Source: JAVZGQ01 sp039000685
GTDB lineage: Archaea > Aenigmatarchaeota > Aenigmatarchaeia > CG10238-14 > SCSR01
Assembly (NCBI GenBank): GCA_039000685.1
Contig: JAWBNW010000001.1
Location: forward strand, 1 to 64,000
Direction of reading: 5' to 3'
DNA length: 64,000 nucleotides
Shown: piece by piece, positions 28,309 through 36,585 of the stretch
Layout: every line of letters begins with the position of its first letter
Numbering within the stretch: the stretch's first letter is position 1
Position numbers and translations under genes: made by a program
Notes under the pieces: generated by a model
Databases searched by the model: none
Told to the model about the DNA's origin: nothing
Seen by the model: only the letters and a program-made list of their open reading frames with translations

Positions 28309-28318
28309 AATATAAAAA
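28309..28318 (-). promoter_or_regulatory. TATA box of the HerA-type gene
   Basis: On the minus strand the sequence reads TTTTTATATT, centred about 27 nt before the ATG at 28286. This is the usual distance between an archaeal TATA box and the transcription start, so the message would begin at or near the start codon. Confidence 0.5.
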
Positions 28319-28497
28319 CTTAGAACTCACAAAGTGAATAATCATTTTTTAATTCTAAGGGCGGCAATTTTCCACACTCTTCTTTTAGGTTTTTTCCAAA
28401 ATTAGACCATGTTTTCTACAAGTTTCAAAACATTAAACCCATTGCTCCGTTCAATTTAAAAACCAGTATATTTTTTTCTTCTCCCATAGATAAAAAT

Positions 28498-29250
28498 ATG
28501 GCAATAAAGTTTATAACCAATCAACCAGCAGCTTTCATACAAGAAGAAAAGGCTTTGGTTATTGCAGAGCTTCATTTGGGCTTGGAGCACGATCTCTTCA
28601 AGAAAGGAATTACAATTCCACCACAAAGAGAGAAATTCCAAGAAAGATTGAATGAACTCTCCAAGATCACAAGAGCAAAAACTCTCATAATCTTGGGTGA
28701 CATAAAACACAAAGTCCCTGGGATGAGCATAAGAGAGGAGAGAGAGCTCCCCAAATTTTTGGATTGGTTGAAAGAAAATTTCAAAGTCATCCTTGTCAAA
28801 GGAAATCATGACGATGGAATTGAAGAGATAGTGCCAAAAGGAATTAAAGTTTATGGGAGCAGGGGATTCAAGCTTGGAAAATGTGGCTTCTTTCACGGTC
28901 ATGCTTGGCCTTCCAAAAGGCTCTTAGAATGTGACCATCTTTTCTTGGCCCATTTACATCCAGCCATAGAGTTCAAAGATAAGTTTGGTTTTAGAAACAT
29001 AGAACAAGTTTGGGTCAAGGGAAAAATTGATCTCAAGAAAGCAAGAGAAAAATACAAAGTGAAAAAAACAGGCAAGATGAATGTCATAATCATGCCAACT
29101 TTCAATCAACTACTCGGAAGCATAAGCATTCGCAAGCTATTGAAAAGTGAAGAACCAGGAATAATAGGTAAGCTAATCGATACAGAAAATTCTAAAATTT
29201 ATCTTTTGGATGGAAGTTTTCTTGGTTATTTGAAAGACTTAAAGGCTTAG
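28498..29250 (+). CDS. Metallophosphoesterase of the COG1407 type
   Basis: The 250 residues carry the calcineurin-like metal motifs: IAELHLGLE, ILGDIKHK, KGNHDDG, FFHGHAWPS and LAHLHPA. These match the archaeal COG1407 'predicted ICC-like phosphoesterase' group; in bacteria a relative is linked to Lhr helicases in DNA repair. The substrate here is unknown. A 190-bp gap upstream holds no gene I can see. The last 4 nt overlap the end of the convergent DUF5667 gene. Confidence 0.85.
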   Translation: MAIKFITNQPAAFIQEEKALVIAELHLGLEHDLFKKGITIPPQREKFQERLNELSKITRAKTLIILGDIKHKVPGMSIREERELPKFLDWLKENFKVILVKGNHDDGIEEIVPKGIKVYGSRGFKLGKCGFFHGHAWPSKRLLECDHLFLAHLHPAIEFKDKFGFRNIEQVWVKGKIDLKKAREKYKVKKTGKMNVIIMPTFNQLLGSISIRKLLKSEEPGIIGKLIDTENSKIYLLDGSFLGYLKDLKA

Positions 29251-30143
29251 CCCTTTCTTCTGATTTCAGCTTCTACTCTCTCCCTTATCCTTGCTTGTAT
29301 CGCTTCTGTGATGTTGTCTAACTCTTCACCGAATCTTTCTCTCCACTCCGTCCTGTTTCTAATCTGCCACTTTGCACCACAAATACAAAAACCACTTAGG
29401 CAAATTGGTGTGTCATTTCCCAAGACCATCGGACAAATCAAGCCCCTGCACTCAGCGTCGTCACTGCAATTCATCCTCGTCCTGTTCCATGTCGGTAAAC
29501 ACATGCAAATTCCTGTTGTCCTGTTTGGTGGGATGAAACACCTCAACTCTCTATCCAGCCTCAAAGGACACCAAACATTTAAGCCTGTGCAGTCTTCATC
29601 GCTAGTACAGCTTCTTCTACTCAAAGTTTCATTTGTTCTGTTCAAAAGCTCTTCTACCCTTTCCAAGCACTTCTCATGTCCTCTGATAGAAGCGTTTATC
29701 GCCCTTTCCAAGCCAAGCCTTGCTGCTTCCGGCGCTTTGCTTAAGACTCTTTCAAGAACTGCTATGTGCTTGTAGGTTACATTGCAAACATGCTCAAGTA
29801 AGACAGTCGCATTTCTTCCAAGACCAAATGTTCTGTTTGTTTCATCGTCAACCTCTCCCAACTCTCTTTCATATTCATATCTCAATCTCTCGGCATACTG
29901 CCACTTACCTTGTGCTAGAGTGGCATTGAGCTCTGCCAGCCTCTGCTCAGCAAGGAATGCATGAAATCTTGCTCTTGCTTCTGGGTCAAAAGTCAGCCAA
30001 AGTCTTACTCTTTCAAAAAAAGTTTTGACTGGATAGAAAGGATGGTCTGGAAGAATTCCGGGGTTTGGCAATTCTTCTGCTGTGACCGTGTTGATTAACA
30101 AAAGAGTCGAAATTGCTATTGTAATTAAAATCTTGTTTTCCAA
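29247..30143 (-). CDS. Secreted DUF5667 protein with Cys-rich C-terminal half
   Basis: The 298 residues have a signal peptide (about 1-22), then a DUF5667 region (LPDHPFYPVKTFFERVRLWL and FDPEARARFHAFLAEQRLAE, about 30-170), all helical. Two short Cys-rich modules follow (SCTSDEDCTGLNVWCP and NCSDDAECRGLICP, about 180-270) and a final charged helix. The two Cys modules resemble each other and appear duplicated. DUF5667 proteins are extracellular and of unknown function. The high GC of the helical part differs from neighbours. Confidence 0.8.
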   Translation of the reverse strand: MENKILITIAISTLLLINTVTAEELPNPGILPDHPFYPVKTFFERVRLWLTFDPEARARFHAFLAEQRLAELNATLAQGKWQYAERLRYEYERELGEVDDETNRTFGLGRNATVLLEHVCNVTYKHIAVLERVLSKAPEAARLGLERAINASIRGHEKCLERVEELLNRTNETLSRRSCTSDEDCTGLNVWCPLRLDRELRCFIPPNRTTGICMCLPTWNRTRMNCSDDAECRGLICPMVLGNDTPICLSGFCICGAKWQIRNRTEWRERFGEELDNITEAIQARIRERVEAEIRRKG

Positions 30144-30180
30144 ATTTTCTCACCTTGGAATAATATTTATTTTCTTCAAT

Positions 30181-31931
30181 TTAAAAGTTTATCAATTCTC
30201 TTTCATCCTCATTCAATTTTTCCCACACTTCTTTCAAAATCTTCATATCTTCTTCACTTATCACCGAAATCAGAACATCGCCTTCATCTATATGTCTTCC
30301 AATTGTTGGCTCTTCCATGCTAACGGCAACTTTATCACCTTTCTTAGCTTCTTGTATGGTTTGGCCTTCCTTCTGAATCTCTTTTATCTTACCGACAATC
30401 TTGCCATCCTTCCTCTTCATTAAAGTCCCAGGTTTCAAAAAGCCTCTTTTGACCTCAATGCCAAAAATAGCAGGGTTGCAACTTCTGAAAACACATCCCT
30501 TCAGTATTAAAATCTCACACGGCCTTGTAACCTTGGCAAGCTTTTCTTCAATTTCTCTCTCCTTAGCCTTGAAGACCCATTCTTTGTAATCTTCAATAAT
30601 CCTATAGATTATATTGTTCTGGAAAATCTCTATTTTTAAGTCTCTGGCTAAATTCTTTGCTTCTTCCAGAGCCTCAACATTGAAAGCCAATATAACTTTT
30701 CTCAGTTTATCATCCACACTCTCAGCTTCTATAACATCTTGTTTGGTGATGTGACCAACCTCGGCTTTTCTTATCGGAATTCCCTCTTCGCTCAAAAGCT
30801 TTATCATGGCTTCCAAGCTACCCAGAGTGTCAGCTTTTATCACCACACCATCTATCTGCTTTACAAACTGAACTTCCCCAACTTCAGTTTGCACACTTAT
30901 TTTCGCCCCTTCTATTCCTTTTTCATCTTTCACCACAACTATCGGCGAGCCGGCTATCACATTTTCTAAGTTGGGAGCGGCAATTTTAATTCCAGCAGCA
31001 GCACCAACCTCTTCCACGCTTTCGAACTGCTTCTCGACTCTAAGCTCTTGCAAAGGTCTGGGTCTGAGCAAAGCCCTTATTTTTGTGATCACAGGCTCTT
31101 TCCCACCAATTACAAGGTAGTCCCCCCTTGCAATTTTTCCATCGTAAAGTATCACATCAACAGTAGTTCCAAAACCTACCGTTTCCTTAACTTCCAGAAC
31201 AGTACCCTTAGCAACTTCAGATAGCTCAAGTCTATCCTTTAAGAACTGTTGTGAAAGACCTGTTAAAACGACCAAAAGCTCTGGTATTCCCTCTCCAGTC
31301 ACACCTGAGCAAGGAACTATTGCAACTTGTTTTCTGAAATCTTCAATTCTGTCAAACCTTTCAGAATTGAAACCCCTTTCAGCCAATTGTGAAACAAGCT
31401 TGTAAACATTTTTCTCAACCTCATCTTTCACATCTTCTGCTTGCATTTTAAAACTTTCCAAAAAACAAGAATTTGGATAAGGATACCAGCCAGGAATTTT
31501 ATCAATTTTCGTGGCAGCAACAACAAAAGGAGTTTTGAATTCTTTCAATATAGCTAGGCTTTCATCTGTTTGTTCTTGAAACCCTTCTATTATGTCAACA
31601 ACTAGAATAGCAAGATCAGAAACAGCCCCTCCCCTTCTTCTCAAGGTTATAAAAGCAGCATGGCCTGGGGTATCAAGCAAGAGCAAGCCAGGAATCCGAA
31701 CTTCTATCTTTAGATTTTGAATTAAAGCCCCACATATTTTCTTGATTGTTTCTATTGGTATGTAGCTGGCACCAACGTGCTGGCTTATCATCCCTGGTTC
31801 AAGTTTAGTGACAGCAGTACCTCTGATTTTATCTAGCAAAGTGGTCTTGCCATGGTCTATGTTTTTGGTTGATCCTACAATATACAGGATCAAAGTCCAA
31901 CAGTAACTATTATTGGTGATCTAATTGTCAT
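30181..31931 (-). CDS. infB: Translation initiation factor aIF5B, gene split by a 32-nt BHB intron
   Basis: The coding sequence is exon 1 31931-31895 (12 codons plus one base) joined to exon 2 31862-30181, giving 572 residues. aIF5B is the GTPase that promotes subunit joining and initiator tRNA placement. After splicing the N-terminus reads MTIRSPIIVTVGHIDHGKTT, the family's exact G1 start. The remaining G motifs follow (DTPGHAAF, ATKIDK), then beta-barrel domain 2, an alpha/beta/alpha domain 3 and a C-terminal barrel. ATG 31931 has AAGGTG 6 nt upstream and overlaps the stop of an upstream HTH fragment as ATGA. Unspliced, the frame breaks at codon 13 and only a TTG inside the intron could start, without an intact P-loop. 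Confidence 0.93.
31863..31894 (-). other. Bulge-helix-bulge mRNA intron in infB
   Basis: The 32-nt element interrupts His13 after its first base (phase 1). On the minus strand, exon-1 UUGG (31900-31897) pairs with intron-end CCAA (31868-31865), giving the 4-bp central helix. Bulge one is ACU (31896-31894), bulge two AAA (31864-31862). The intronic stem UUGAUCCU (31893-31886) pairs perfectly with AGGAUCAA (31876-31869) around a 9-nt loop; the outer exon helix starts G-C, U-A. Cutting each bulge after its second base removes exactly these 32 nt and gives GTT-GGA-CAC-ATA-GAC. Topology, bulge size and cut sites match substrates of the archaeal tRNA-splicing endonuclease. Confidence 0.92.
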
Positions 31932-32122
31932 TTGTCACACCTTTTAACACCTCTAGTTCTTTTTTCAGTTAATTCATAAATAAATCTATTAGATTTATTC
32001 ACTAAATAGCCTCTTACATAATTTTCCTTTTTAAGTTTTGAAAGATAAAACGCTGCTTGAGATTTATTGCCTTTAGAAATTATACTTTAGCTTGAAATTG
32101 CATTAATTGTATCACGGTAAAA
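31928..32122 (-). pseudogene. Winged-helix DNA-binding protein fragment without a usable start
   Basis: Directly upstream of infB a 52-codon open stretch (32086-31928) encodes KSQAAFYLSKLKKENYVRGY and NKSNRFIYELTEKR, which reads as the recognition helix and wing of a winged-helix regulator. It ends with TGA overlapping the infB ATG. There is no ATG, GTG or TTG before the wing, and in-frame TAA at 32089-32087 separates it from a further matching stretch (FYRDTINAISS, 32122-32090). It is either a decayed regulator gene, a gene with a non-standard start, or a gene needing some other correction. Confidence 0.45.
31979..31999. promoter_or_regulatory. Perfect 21-nt palindrome upstream of infB
   Basis: Ten bases, AATAAATCTA, are mirrored exactly as TAGATTTATT around one central T. 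The site is centred 58 nt upstream of the infB ATG and overlaps AT-rich sequence that could serve as promoter. It could be an operator, or simply AT-rich coincidence inside the HTH fragment. Confidence 0.4.
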
Positions 32123-32154
32123 CTTAAAAGAAAAAACAATTTATCTTAATCAAT

Positions 32155-32163
32155 TTTTAAATA
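32155..32163 (+). promoter_or_regulatory. TATA box of the gene at 32184
   Basis: TTTTAAATA is centred about 25 nt before the ATG at 32184, which suits a leaderless archaeal transcript. The 250-bp region between infB and this gene otherwise holds the HTH fragment and the palindrome. Confidence 0.45.
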
Positions 32164-32183
32164 CATTTAAATAATAGATAACT

Positions 32184-32615
32184 ATGGCTTTAACCATTAA
32201 CGATTTGATGCCGATAAGCTTGTGTATAGCAACTCAAGAACTTTTAGATGCTAAGCGCTTCAGGAACAATTTTTGTGATTTTGTCCTCTTCAAGTACAAA
32301 GACTTAAAGTTTACTGGAAAAATAATTGAAACTAAAAGACAACTCAACTCTTCCTCCCTAGAGAAGAATTTCTTTGAAGGACACAAAACAGCAATTCTCA
32401 GCAACATCGACAAGATAATCTCGCTCGTGATTTCAAGATACGCAAGCTTGGATGCAAGAGCTGTTGAAAGAATTGTGGAAAGTGCTAAAGAGATAATGGG
32501 CAAAATTCTTGCCGCAGAAAATTTTGATCAGCTTGCTTCTCTAGAACCAGATTTCAGGAGCAAGGTAACACTAAAAGTATACGAGCTTTTCACGATTTCT
32601 TCAAGGCCAAGGTAA
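32184..32615 (+). CDS. Hypothetical helical protein
   Basis: The 143 residues are mostly helical in pattern, with no membrane helix and no motif I recognise. The middle segment is charged (KDLKFTGKIIETKRQL) and the second half has regular heptad-like hydrophobics (IDKIISLVISRYASLDARAVERIVES). A short coiled-coil gene follows 4 nt after its stop, suggesting a two-gene operon. Function unknown. Confidence 0.6.
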   Translation: MALTINDLMPISLCIATQELLDAKRFRNNFCDFVLFKYKDLKFTGKIIETKRQLNSSSLEKNFFEGHKTAILSNIDKIISLVISRYASLDARAVERIVESAKEIMGKILAAENFDQLASLEPDFRSKVTLKVYELFTISSRPR

Positions 32616-32619
32616 TAAA

Positions 32620-32790
32620 ATGATCGGAGATTTCGATGGAGAAATAGAGAGACTAAAGGCTAAGAGAGCAGAAATAAGTAGCAAGATAGCTTCAACTAGA
32701 AATTTTGAAACAAAAGAAAAATTGAAAGAAGAGCTTGCAAGAATTGAATCACAAATAAAGATATTGGAAAACATGAAGAGAAAATTGTAA
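32620..32790 (+). CDS. Small coiled-coil protein, 56 residues
   Basis: The ATG at 32620 lies 4 nt after the upstream stop, with aaggtaat as a possible ribosome site. The product (MIGDFDGEIERLKAKRAEI, then ...RIESQIKILENMKRKL) is nearly all charged heptads, a single coiled coil. Codon use resembles the neighbours and the stop sits 1 nt from the convergent surface-protein stop, so the frame fills the gap exactly. It may pair with the upstream helical protein. Confidence 0.55.
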   Translation: MIGDFDGEIERLKAKRAEISSKIASTRNFETKEKLKEELARIESQIKILENMKRKL

Positions 32791-32791
32791 A

Positions 32792-35674
32792 TTACTTGGC
32801 TTTCTTTTTTGTCAGCTCTTCCCACTTTTTCTTCAGTTCATCCCAAGTCCTTTTGACTTCTTCCTCCTCTTTTTTGGTTTGGACTATTGGTTTTTCTTCT
32901 TCAACCGGCCAGAACAAGAAAGCCAAAATACCCCCCACAATTGCCCCCACGATTACCAAAATTATCCAGATTGGAAAGCCTTTTGTCCAATTACCAGCTA
33001 TCGCAAAAAGAGAAAGACCAGGAGATATTGCTCTGAACTGATAATATTCTGAAGTTTCATTAATTTTTATTGTCTGAAGTTTTCTCCAAGTGTTGTTCGA
33101 AAGCCTGTAAAGAGCTATTGTGTTAACATCAATATTATTTTCACTTATCCAAGACTTTTCGACTTGAAAGTCTATGCTTACGCTTATTACATCACTTTCA
33201 TTCATGTTTGTTGTCACAATTTCTAGATATTTGTGGACAAGACCCTCTTCTGTTCTCACAGTCGCAGGAATGTTTTCTGGTTTTACCCCCTCTTTTACAG
33301 TCAATGTAGCATTGCTTACATTCTTGCTAACAAAGATTGTTATCTTCACAATTTTTAGTATATTGGCATTAGGAATTTCAACTACAGCAGGAGATTCTGG
33401 AGTAATTGATTGAATTTGAAAGCTGGCATTTATTGGCATGATTAGTGGTGGAAGTGTAGTTGTAGTAGTTGTGGTGGAAGTTGTAGTTGTGGTTGTAGTA
33501 GTTGTAGTAGTTATATTTGGTGTTGGTGGAAGTGTAGTTGTTGTGGTTTCTGGAGCAGTAATTGTTGTGTCAAAAGATATATTTCTGAACCAAGTGCCAG
33601 AAGTTTTATTTATCCATGATGTGCAGCTCCCTTCAGCATCACCAGCAACTATTCTCCAGGCGATATAGCAACCAGTATAATTGTAAGCTGAAATGTTGAA
33701 GAATACTTCTTCTCCAGGGTTTGGATATTTCAAGCAATTACTCAGGTAGAAATAAGCAGCAGATAAACAAGAACCTTTGGTTAATTTAATCGAAGTGTTT
33801 ACAGCATCAATAGGACCAAGATTTTTGATGGTGACATTCACATAGCCAGTTGAATTTTTATTCAGAGTTGAAGGATAGCTTACTAAGCTCATGTTAAGTC
33901 CGGTATCATCGATTGTGAGCAACTTATTTATTGGATCATCTAGACTTTCCCCCCGATAAATGTCTGAACCGAGTTTGATGTGAACATAATACCTTCCGCC
34001 AGGAGTTTTTTGTGGAACTGTTATATTTATTTTTCGATGGGTTCCATTCGAAACATTTGTAAAAGCCAGGGTTCCAGTAGAATAGGAAGCATTTGGTTCA
34101 TATAGCCACACGCTCATGTTTTGAGTGAAATTGAATGGAAAATCTAAAGGAATAGAAACACCATCAACATAAGATATATCAAAAACAACACTCACATAGC
34201 CTTCCTGAGAGCTAACATTAACACTTTCATTCACCAATTCCACTATTGTTATGTTAAGGAAATTGGTTAAATTGAGTCTGATTGGAATTTTAAGTTGGCC
34301 ACCATTTTCACCCAGGTAAATCAAATTTCCTTCATATCTTCCGCTGATGGCATCTGCAGGTATGGTTAAATTAATTTCTATAGTTTTTGTTGAATTTTCA
34401 CACCCCACAGCATCGAAAGTTTTGTTTTCGTAGCTTGAAAAGTTCGTGATGATCCATTTGCTTGGGTTGACGAAAGCTTGTATAAGAAGCTTATATTCTG
34501 AAAAATTTACAGTTGTGTTTTTTACTTCAACTCTCCACCACCCAGCTTTTCCCGCATTATCAACTTCTACAAACTCTTCTTTCTCCAAGTTGCTCATGTT
34601 GGCGTTAACATATTTACCAGAAGAACTATTTACAAATTCTCCAGAAGAATTAAACAGTGAAATGTTGTAAGCCCCGACACCACTCCAAATCAATCTGACT
34701 TTTATCCTTTCAAAAACAGAAGAATTTGGCAAAAAGAAAGTGAAATTTTTTGAACCGCTGTCTATGAACTCTTTCAAATAATAAAGTTCAGATTCTTCAC
34801 TCACACTCTGAATTGAAATATTGCCTTTGTTTGTTAAATTGAAAACCTTTGTGATATTGGTTATATTCTGTAAACCGAAATTAATTTCTTCTGGGCTTGA
34901 GCCCAAAGCAAAAAGAATAACAGTTCCATTATAAGAAATTTCAGAGCTATGATTACCGTAAATTCTTATCTCATAAGTTGAATTAGGGTTGATGAAACTA
35001 TAGCTAAGTCTTTCTTCGTTTCCACCTTTGTTTATTGATTTTGCTTTCAGTTCATTATTAGCCAGTAAGAATAAGTCTACATCTCCAGCATCGAAACTGA
35101 TGTTCACAGTTATGCTTGTAGCATTTGGCAGGGTAGAGCAATTGAAATAGAAAGAATGGTATTCTACTGCATTTACAGGAAGAGTGCCGTTGAATTTACC
35201 AATCCCTGTAGAGCTATTTATCTCTATAGGCAAATCAACTATAACAGTAATGCTAACATTTTCACTTGAGTTTGTGATATTCTCAACAAAGAAATTTCCT
35301 TTGTATTTTCCAGGCATTCTATCTTGAACAGAAGCAATTATCGTGAAGTTTGAAAAGTTTGATTCTGAAGTGTTGATTGTGGTGATATTGCTTAAATTGC
35401 CGGTATGATTTATTAAAATTAGTTCAATTCCTTCTCCTTGAGAATAGTTTGCGATAACAGCGGTACTGTTATTGAAAATTAAGGTGACGTTAAAAGTGGA
35501 ATTGACAGTTAAATTTGTTTTATAACTATTAGTCCAGTTCAAGTAGATTGTTTCTGGTTGCAGACTGAATTCTCCACTGGTGCTAGAAACTAAAGCTTTA
35601 ACAAAAGAGAAAATTGCAAGAGAAAAAATAGTCAAAAGAAGTAAAGTGAAGAACCAATTTTTCATGTTTCTCAT
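32792..35674 (-). CDS. Giant glycosylated surface protein with PGF-pre-PGF domain and C-terminal anchor
   Basis: The 960 residues start with a signal peptide (alternative start Met4), followed by about 700 residues of beta modules containing dozens of N-x-S/T sequons. One module near 165-260 resembles a pre-peptidase C-terminal (PPC) domain (GDVDLFLLANNELKA). A Thr-rich linker (about 715-755) precedes a PGF-pre-PGF-type domain (VEKSWISENNIDVNTIALYR, FRAISPGLSLFAIAGNW), then a membrane helix (IILVIVGAIVGGILAFLFW) and a charged cytoplasmic tail of about 40 residues. This is a single-pass surface or S-layer-associated glycoprotein. No archaeosortase motif follows the domain; a normal helix anchor is present instead. 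Confidence 0.8.
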   Translation of the reverse strand: MRNMKNWFFTLLLLTIFSLAIFSFVKALVSSTSGEFSLQPETIYLNWTNSYKTNLTVNSTFNVTLIFNNSTAVIANYSQGEGIELILINHTGNLSNITTINTSESNFSNFTIIASVQDRMPGKYKGNFFVENITNSSENVSITVIVDLPIEINSSTGIGKFNGTLPVNAVEYHSFYFNCSTLPNATSITVNISFDAGDVDLFLLANNELKAKSINKGGNEERLSYSFINPNSTYEIRIYGNHSSEISYNGTVILFALGSSPEEINFGLQNITNITKVFNLTNKGNISIQSVSEESELYYLKEFIDSGSKNFTFFLPNSSVFERIKVRLIWSGVGAYNISLFNSSGEFVNSSSGKYVNANMSNLEKEEFVEVDNAGKAGWWRVEVKNTTVNFSEYKLLIQAFVNPSKWIITNFSSYENKTFDAVGCENSTKTIEINLTIPADAISGRYEGNLIYLGENGGQLKIPIRLNLTNFLNITIVELVNESVNVSSQEGYVSVVFDISYVDGVSIPLDFPFNFTQNMSVWLYEPNASYSTGTLAFTNVSNGTHRKINITVPQKTPGGRYYVHIKLGSDIYRGESLDDPINKLLTIDDTGLNMSLVSYPSTLNKNSTGYVNVTIKNLGPIDAVNTSIKLTKGSCLSAAYFYLSNCLKYPNPGEEVFFNISAYNYTGCYIAWRIVAGDAEGSCTSWINKTSGTWFRNISFDTTITAPETTTTTLPPTPNITTTTTTTTTTTSTTTTTTTLPPLIMPINASFQIQSITPESPAVVEIPNANILKIVKITIFVSKNVSNATLTVKEGVKPENIPATVRTEEGLVHKYLEIVTTNMNESDVISVSIDFQVEKSWISENNIDVNTIALYRLSNNTWRKLQTIKINETSEYYQFRAISPGLSLFAIAGNWTKGFPIWIILVIVGAIVGGILAFLFWPVEEEKPIVQTKKEEEEVKRTWDELKKKWEELTKKKAK
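33443..33550 (-). repeat. Low-complexity ACN-rich tract encoding Thr linker
   Basis: The tract consists of reiterated ACA/ACT/ACC codons on the minus strand, encoding runs of Thr broken by LPP and NI. It includes two related halves ending TTTLPP. Such Thr runs are O-glycosylation-prone spacers and are prone to replication slippage, so length may vary between strains. Confidence 0.8.
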
Positions 35675-35748
35675 TAAAATAATTTCTATTTCTTAGATAA
35701 AAAATCTAACCAAAAAGGATTTATTCAAGCTCTTTCTTTTTTAAATTG

Positions 35749-36342
35749 ATGAGATTAGCTTGGTTTTTTGTTTTAATGACAATCTTAATTGCTGGGTGTG
35801 TGGAGAAAGGGAGCATGTCAAATTTAGAAGGAAAAAAAGTTTTGATGATAGTTGCACCAGAAAACTTTAGGGATGAAGAATTGCTTAAACCAAAAGAGAT
35901 TTTGGAAAATGTTAAAGCAGAAGTTAAAATAGCTTCAAAAGGCGTTGCTACAGCAAGAGGAATGCTTGGTGCAAGCGTAAGTGTTGATCTTGATTTGAGT
36001 GAAGTTGAGGTCAAGAGCTATGATGCAGTGATTTTTGTTGGTGGGACAGGGGCTCAAGTTTACTTTGATGATCCAACAGCTTTGAAAATAGCAAGAGAGG
36101 CTTATGAACAAAGAAAAATTGTTGGGGCGATTTGCATAGCTCCTTCCATTCTAGCTAATGCGGGAATTCTTGAAGGTAAGAAAGCAACTTCTTGGCCAAG
36201 CGAAGTGAGCAATTTAGAAGCTAGAGGAGCTAGCTACACAGGAGAACTTGTTACTGTGGATGGAAATATAATAACGGCTAAAGGGCCAGAAGCAGCAAGC
36301 CAATTTGGCAGAGCTATAGCTGAAGCTTTGGAATTAAATTAA
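35749..36342 (+). CDS. DJ-1/PfpI-family protein carried on a lipoprotein signal
   Basis: The 197 residues start MRLAWFFVLMTILIAGC with a lipobox (LIAGC; Cys17 would be lipidated), so the protein is predicted to be tethered outside the membrane. The DJ-1/PfpI fold follows: MIVAPENFRDEEL with the conserved Glu, VIFVGGTGAQ, and the nucleophile elbow GAICIAPSILANAG with Cys129, then TSWPSE. Members include deglycases, proteases and chaperones; most are cytoplasmic. The ATG is chosen over the adjacent TTG. Confidence 0.85.
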   Translation: MRLAWFFVLMTILIAGCVEKGSMSNLEGKKVLMIVAPENFRDEELLKPKEILENVKAEVKIASKGVATARGMLGASVSVDLDLSEVEVKSYDAVIFVGGTGAQVYFDDPTALKIAREAYEQRKIVGAICIAPSILANAGILEGKKATSWPSEVSNLEARGASYTGELVTVDGNIITAKGPEAASQFGRAIAEALELN

Positions 36343-36358
36343 GGGAGATATTTTAACT

Positions 36359-36580
36359 ATGAGAAAGAAACCTGAAGAATTTAAGAAATTAACAAATGAA
36401 AAAAGAGAAAAATCCAGACAATATATTCTGGCTACTATGGCATGGATTATGGCATGGATAATAGCAGTTTGGCAAGTTTTACTTTCTAAACTAAATGCTG
36501 ATACAAATATCTTAATACTGACATTGGTTTTAAACACAATAATCTTCTTTTCTTTGATTTTTTTCTATTGGAAAGCTTGA
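36359..36580 (+). CDS. Small two-helix membrane protein
   Basis: The 73 residues have a charged N-terminus (MRKKPEEFKKLTNEKREKSR), then two membrane helices separated by a short loop (KLNADTN). It starts 16 nt after the DJ-1-like gene, after the site gggagat, and may be cotranscribed. No known family. Confidence 0.55.
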   Translation: MRKKPEEFKKLTNEKREKSRQYILATMAWIMAWIIAVWQVLLSKLNADTNILILTLVLNTIIFFSLIFFYWKA

Positions 36581-36585
36581 AACTA

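Noticed and set aside
28308..28497. C/D box or other small RNA between HerA and the phosphoesterase
   Set aside because: No proper C and D boxes with guide spacing were found.
28456..28902. Minus-strand ORF opposite the phosphoesterase
   Set aside because: It lies across a gene with complete metal motifs and its product has no sensible composition.
30181..31893. aIF5B starting at TTG 31893 as a normal unspliced gene
   Set aside because: This start lies inside the 32-nt element, gives a P-loop without the first Gly (GSTKNIDHGKTT) and leaves the perfectly matching MTIRSPIIVTVG upstream unexplained.
31863..31894. A simple frameshift or random insertion in infB
   Set aside because: The insert restores frame only when cut at both BHB sites, and both bulges, the 4-bp helix and the His codon agree with splicing. 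A random insertion or sequencing error would not show this.
32040..32122. A second BHB intron around the TAA in the winged-helix fragment
   Set aside because: I looked for a 4-bp helix flanked by 3-nt bulges and found only weak AT pairings, so there is no support.
33443..33550. CRISPR-like or tandem repeat array
   Set aside because: The repetition comes from Thr codons of a linker; there are no regular spacers.
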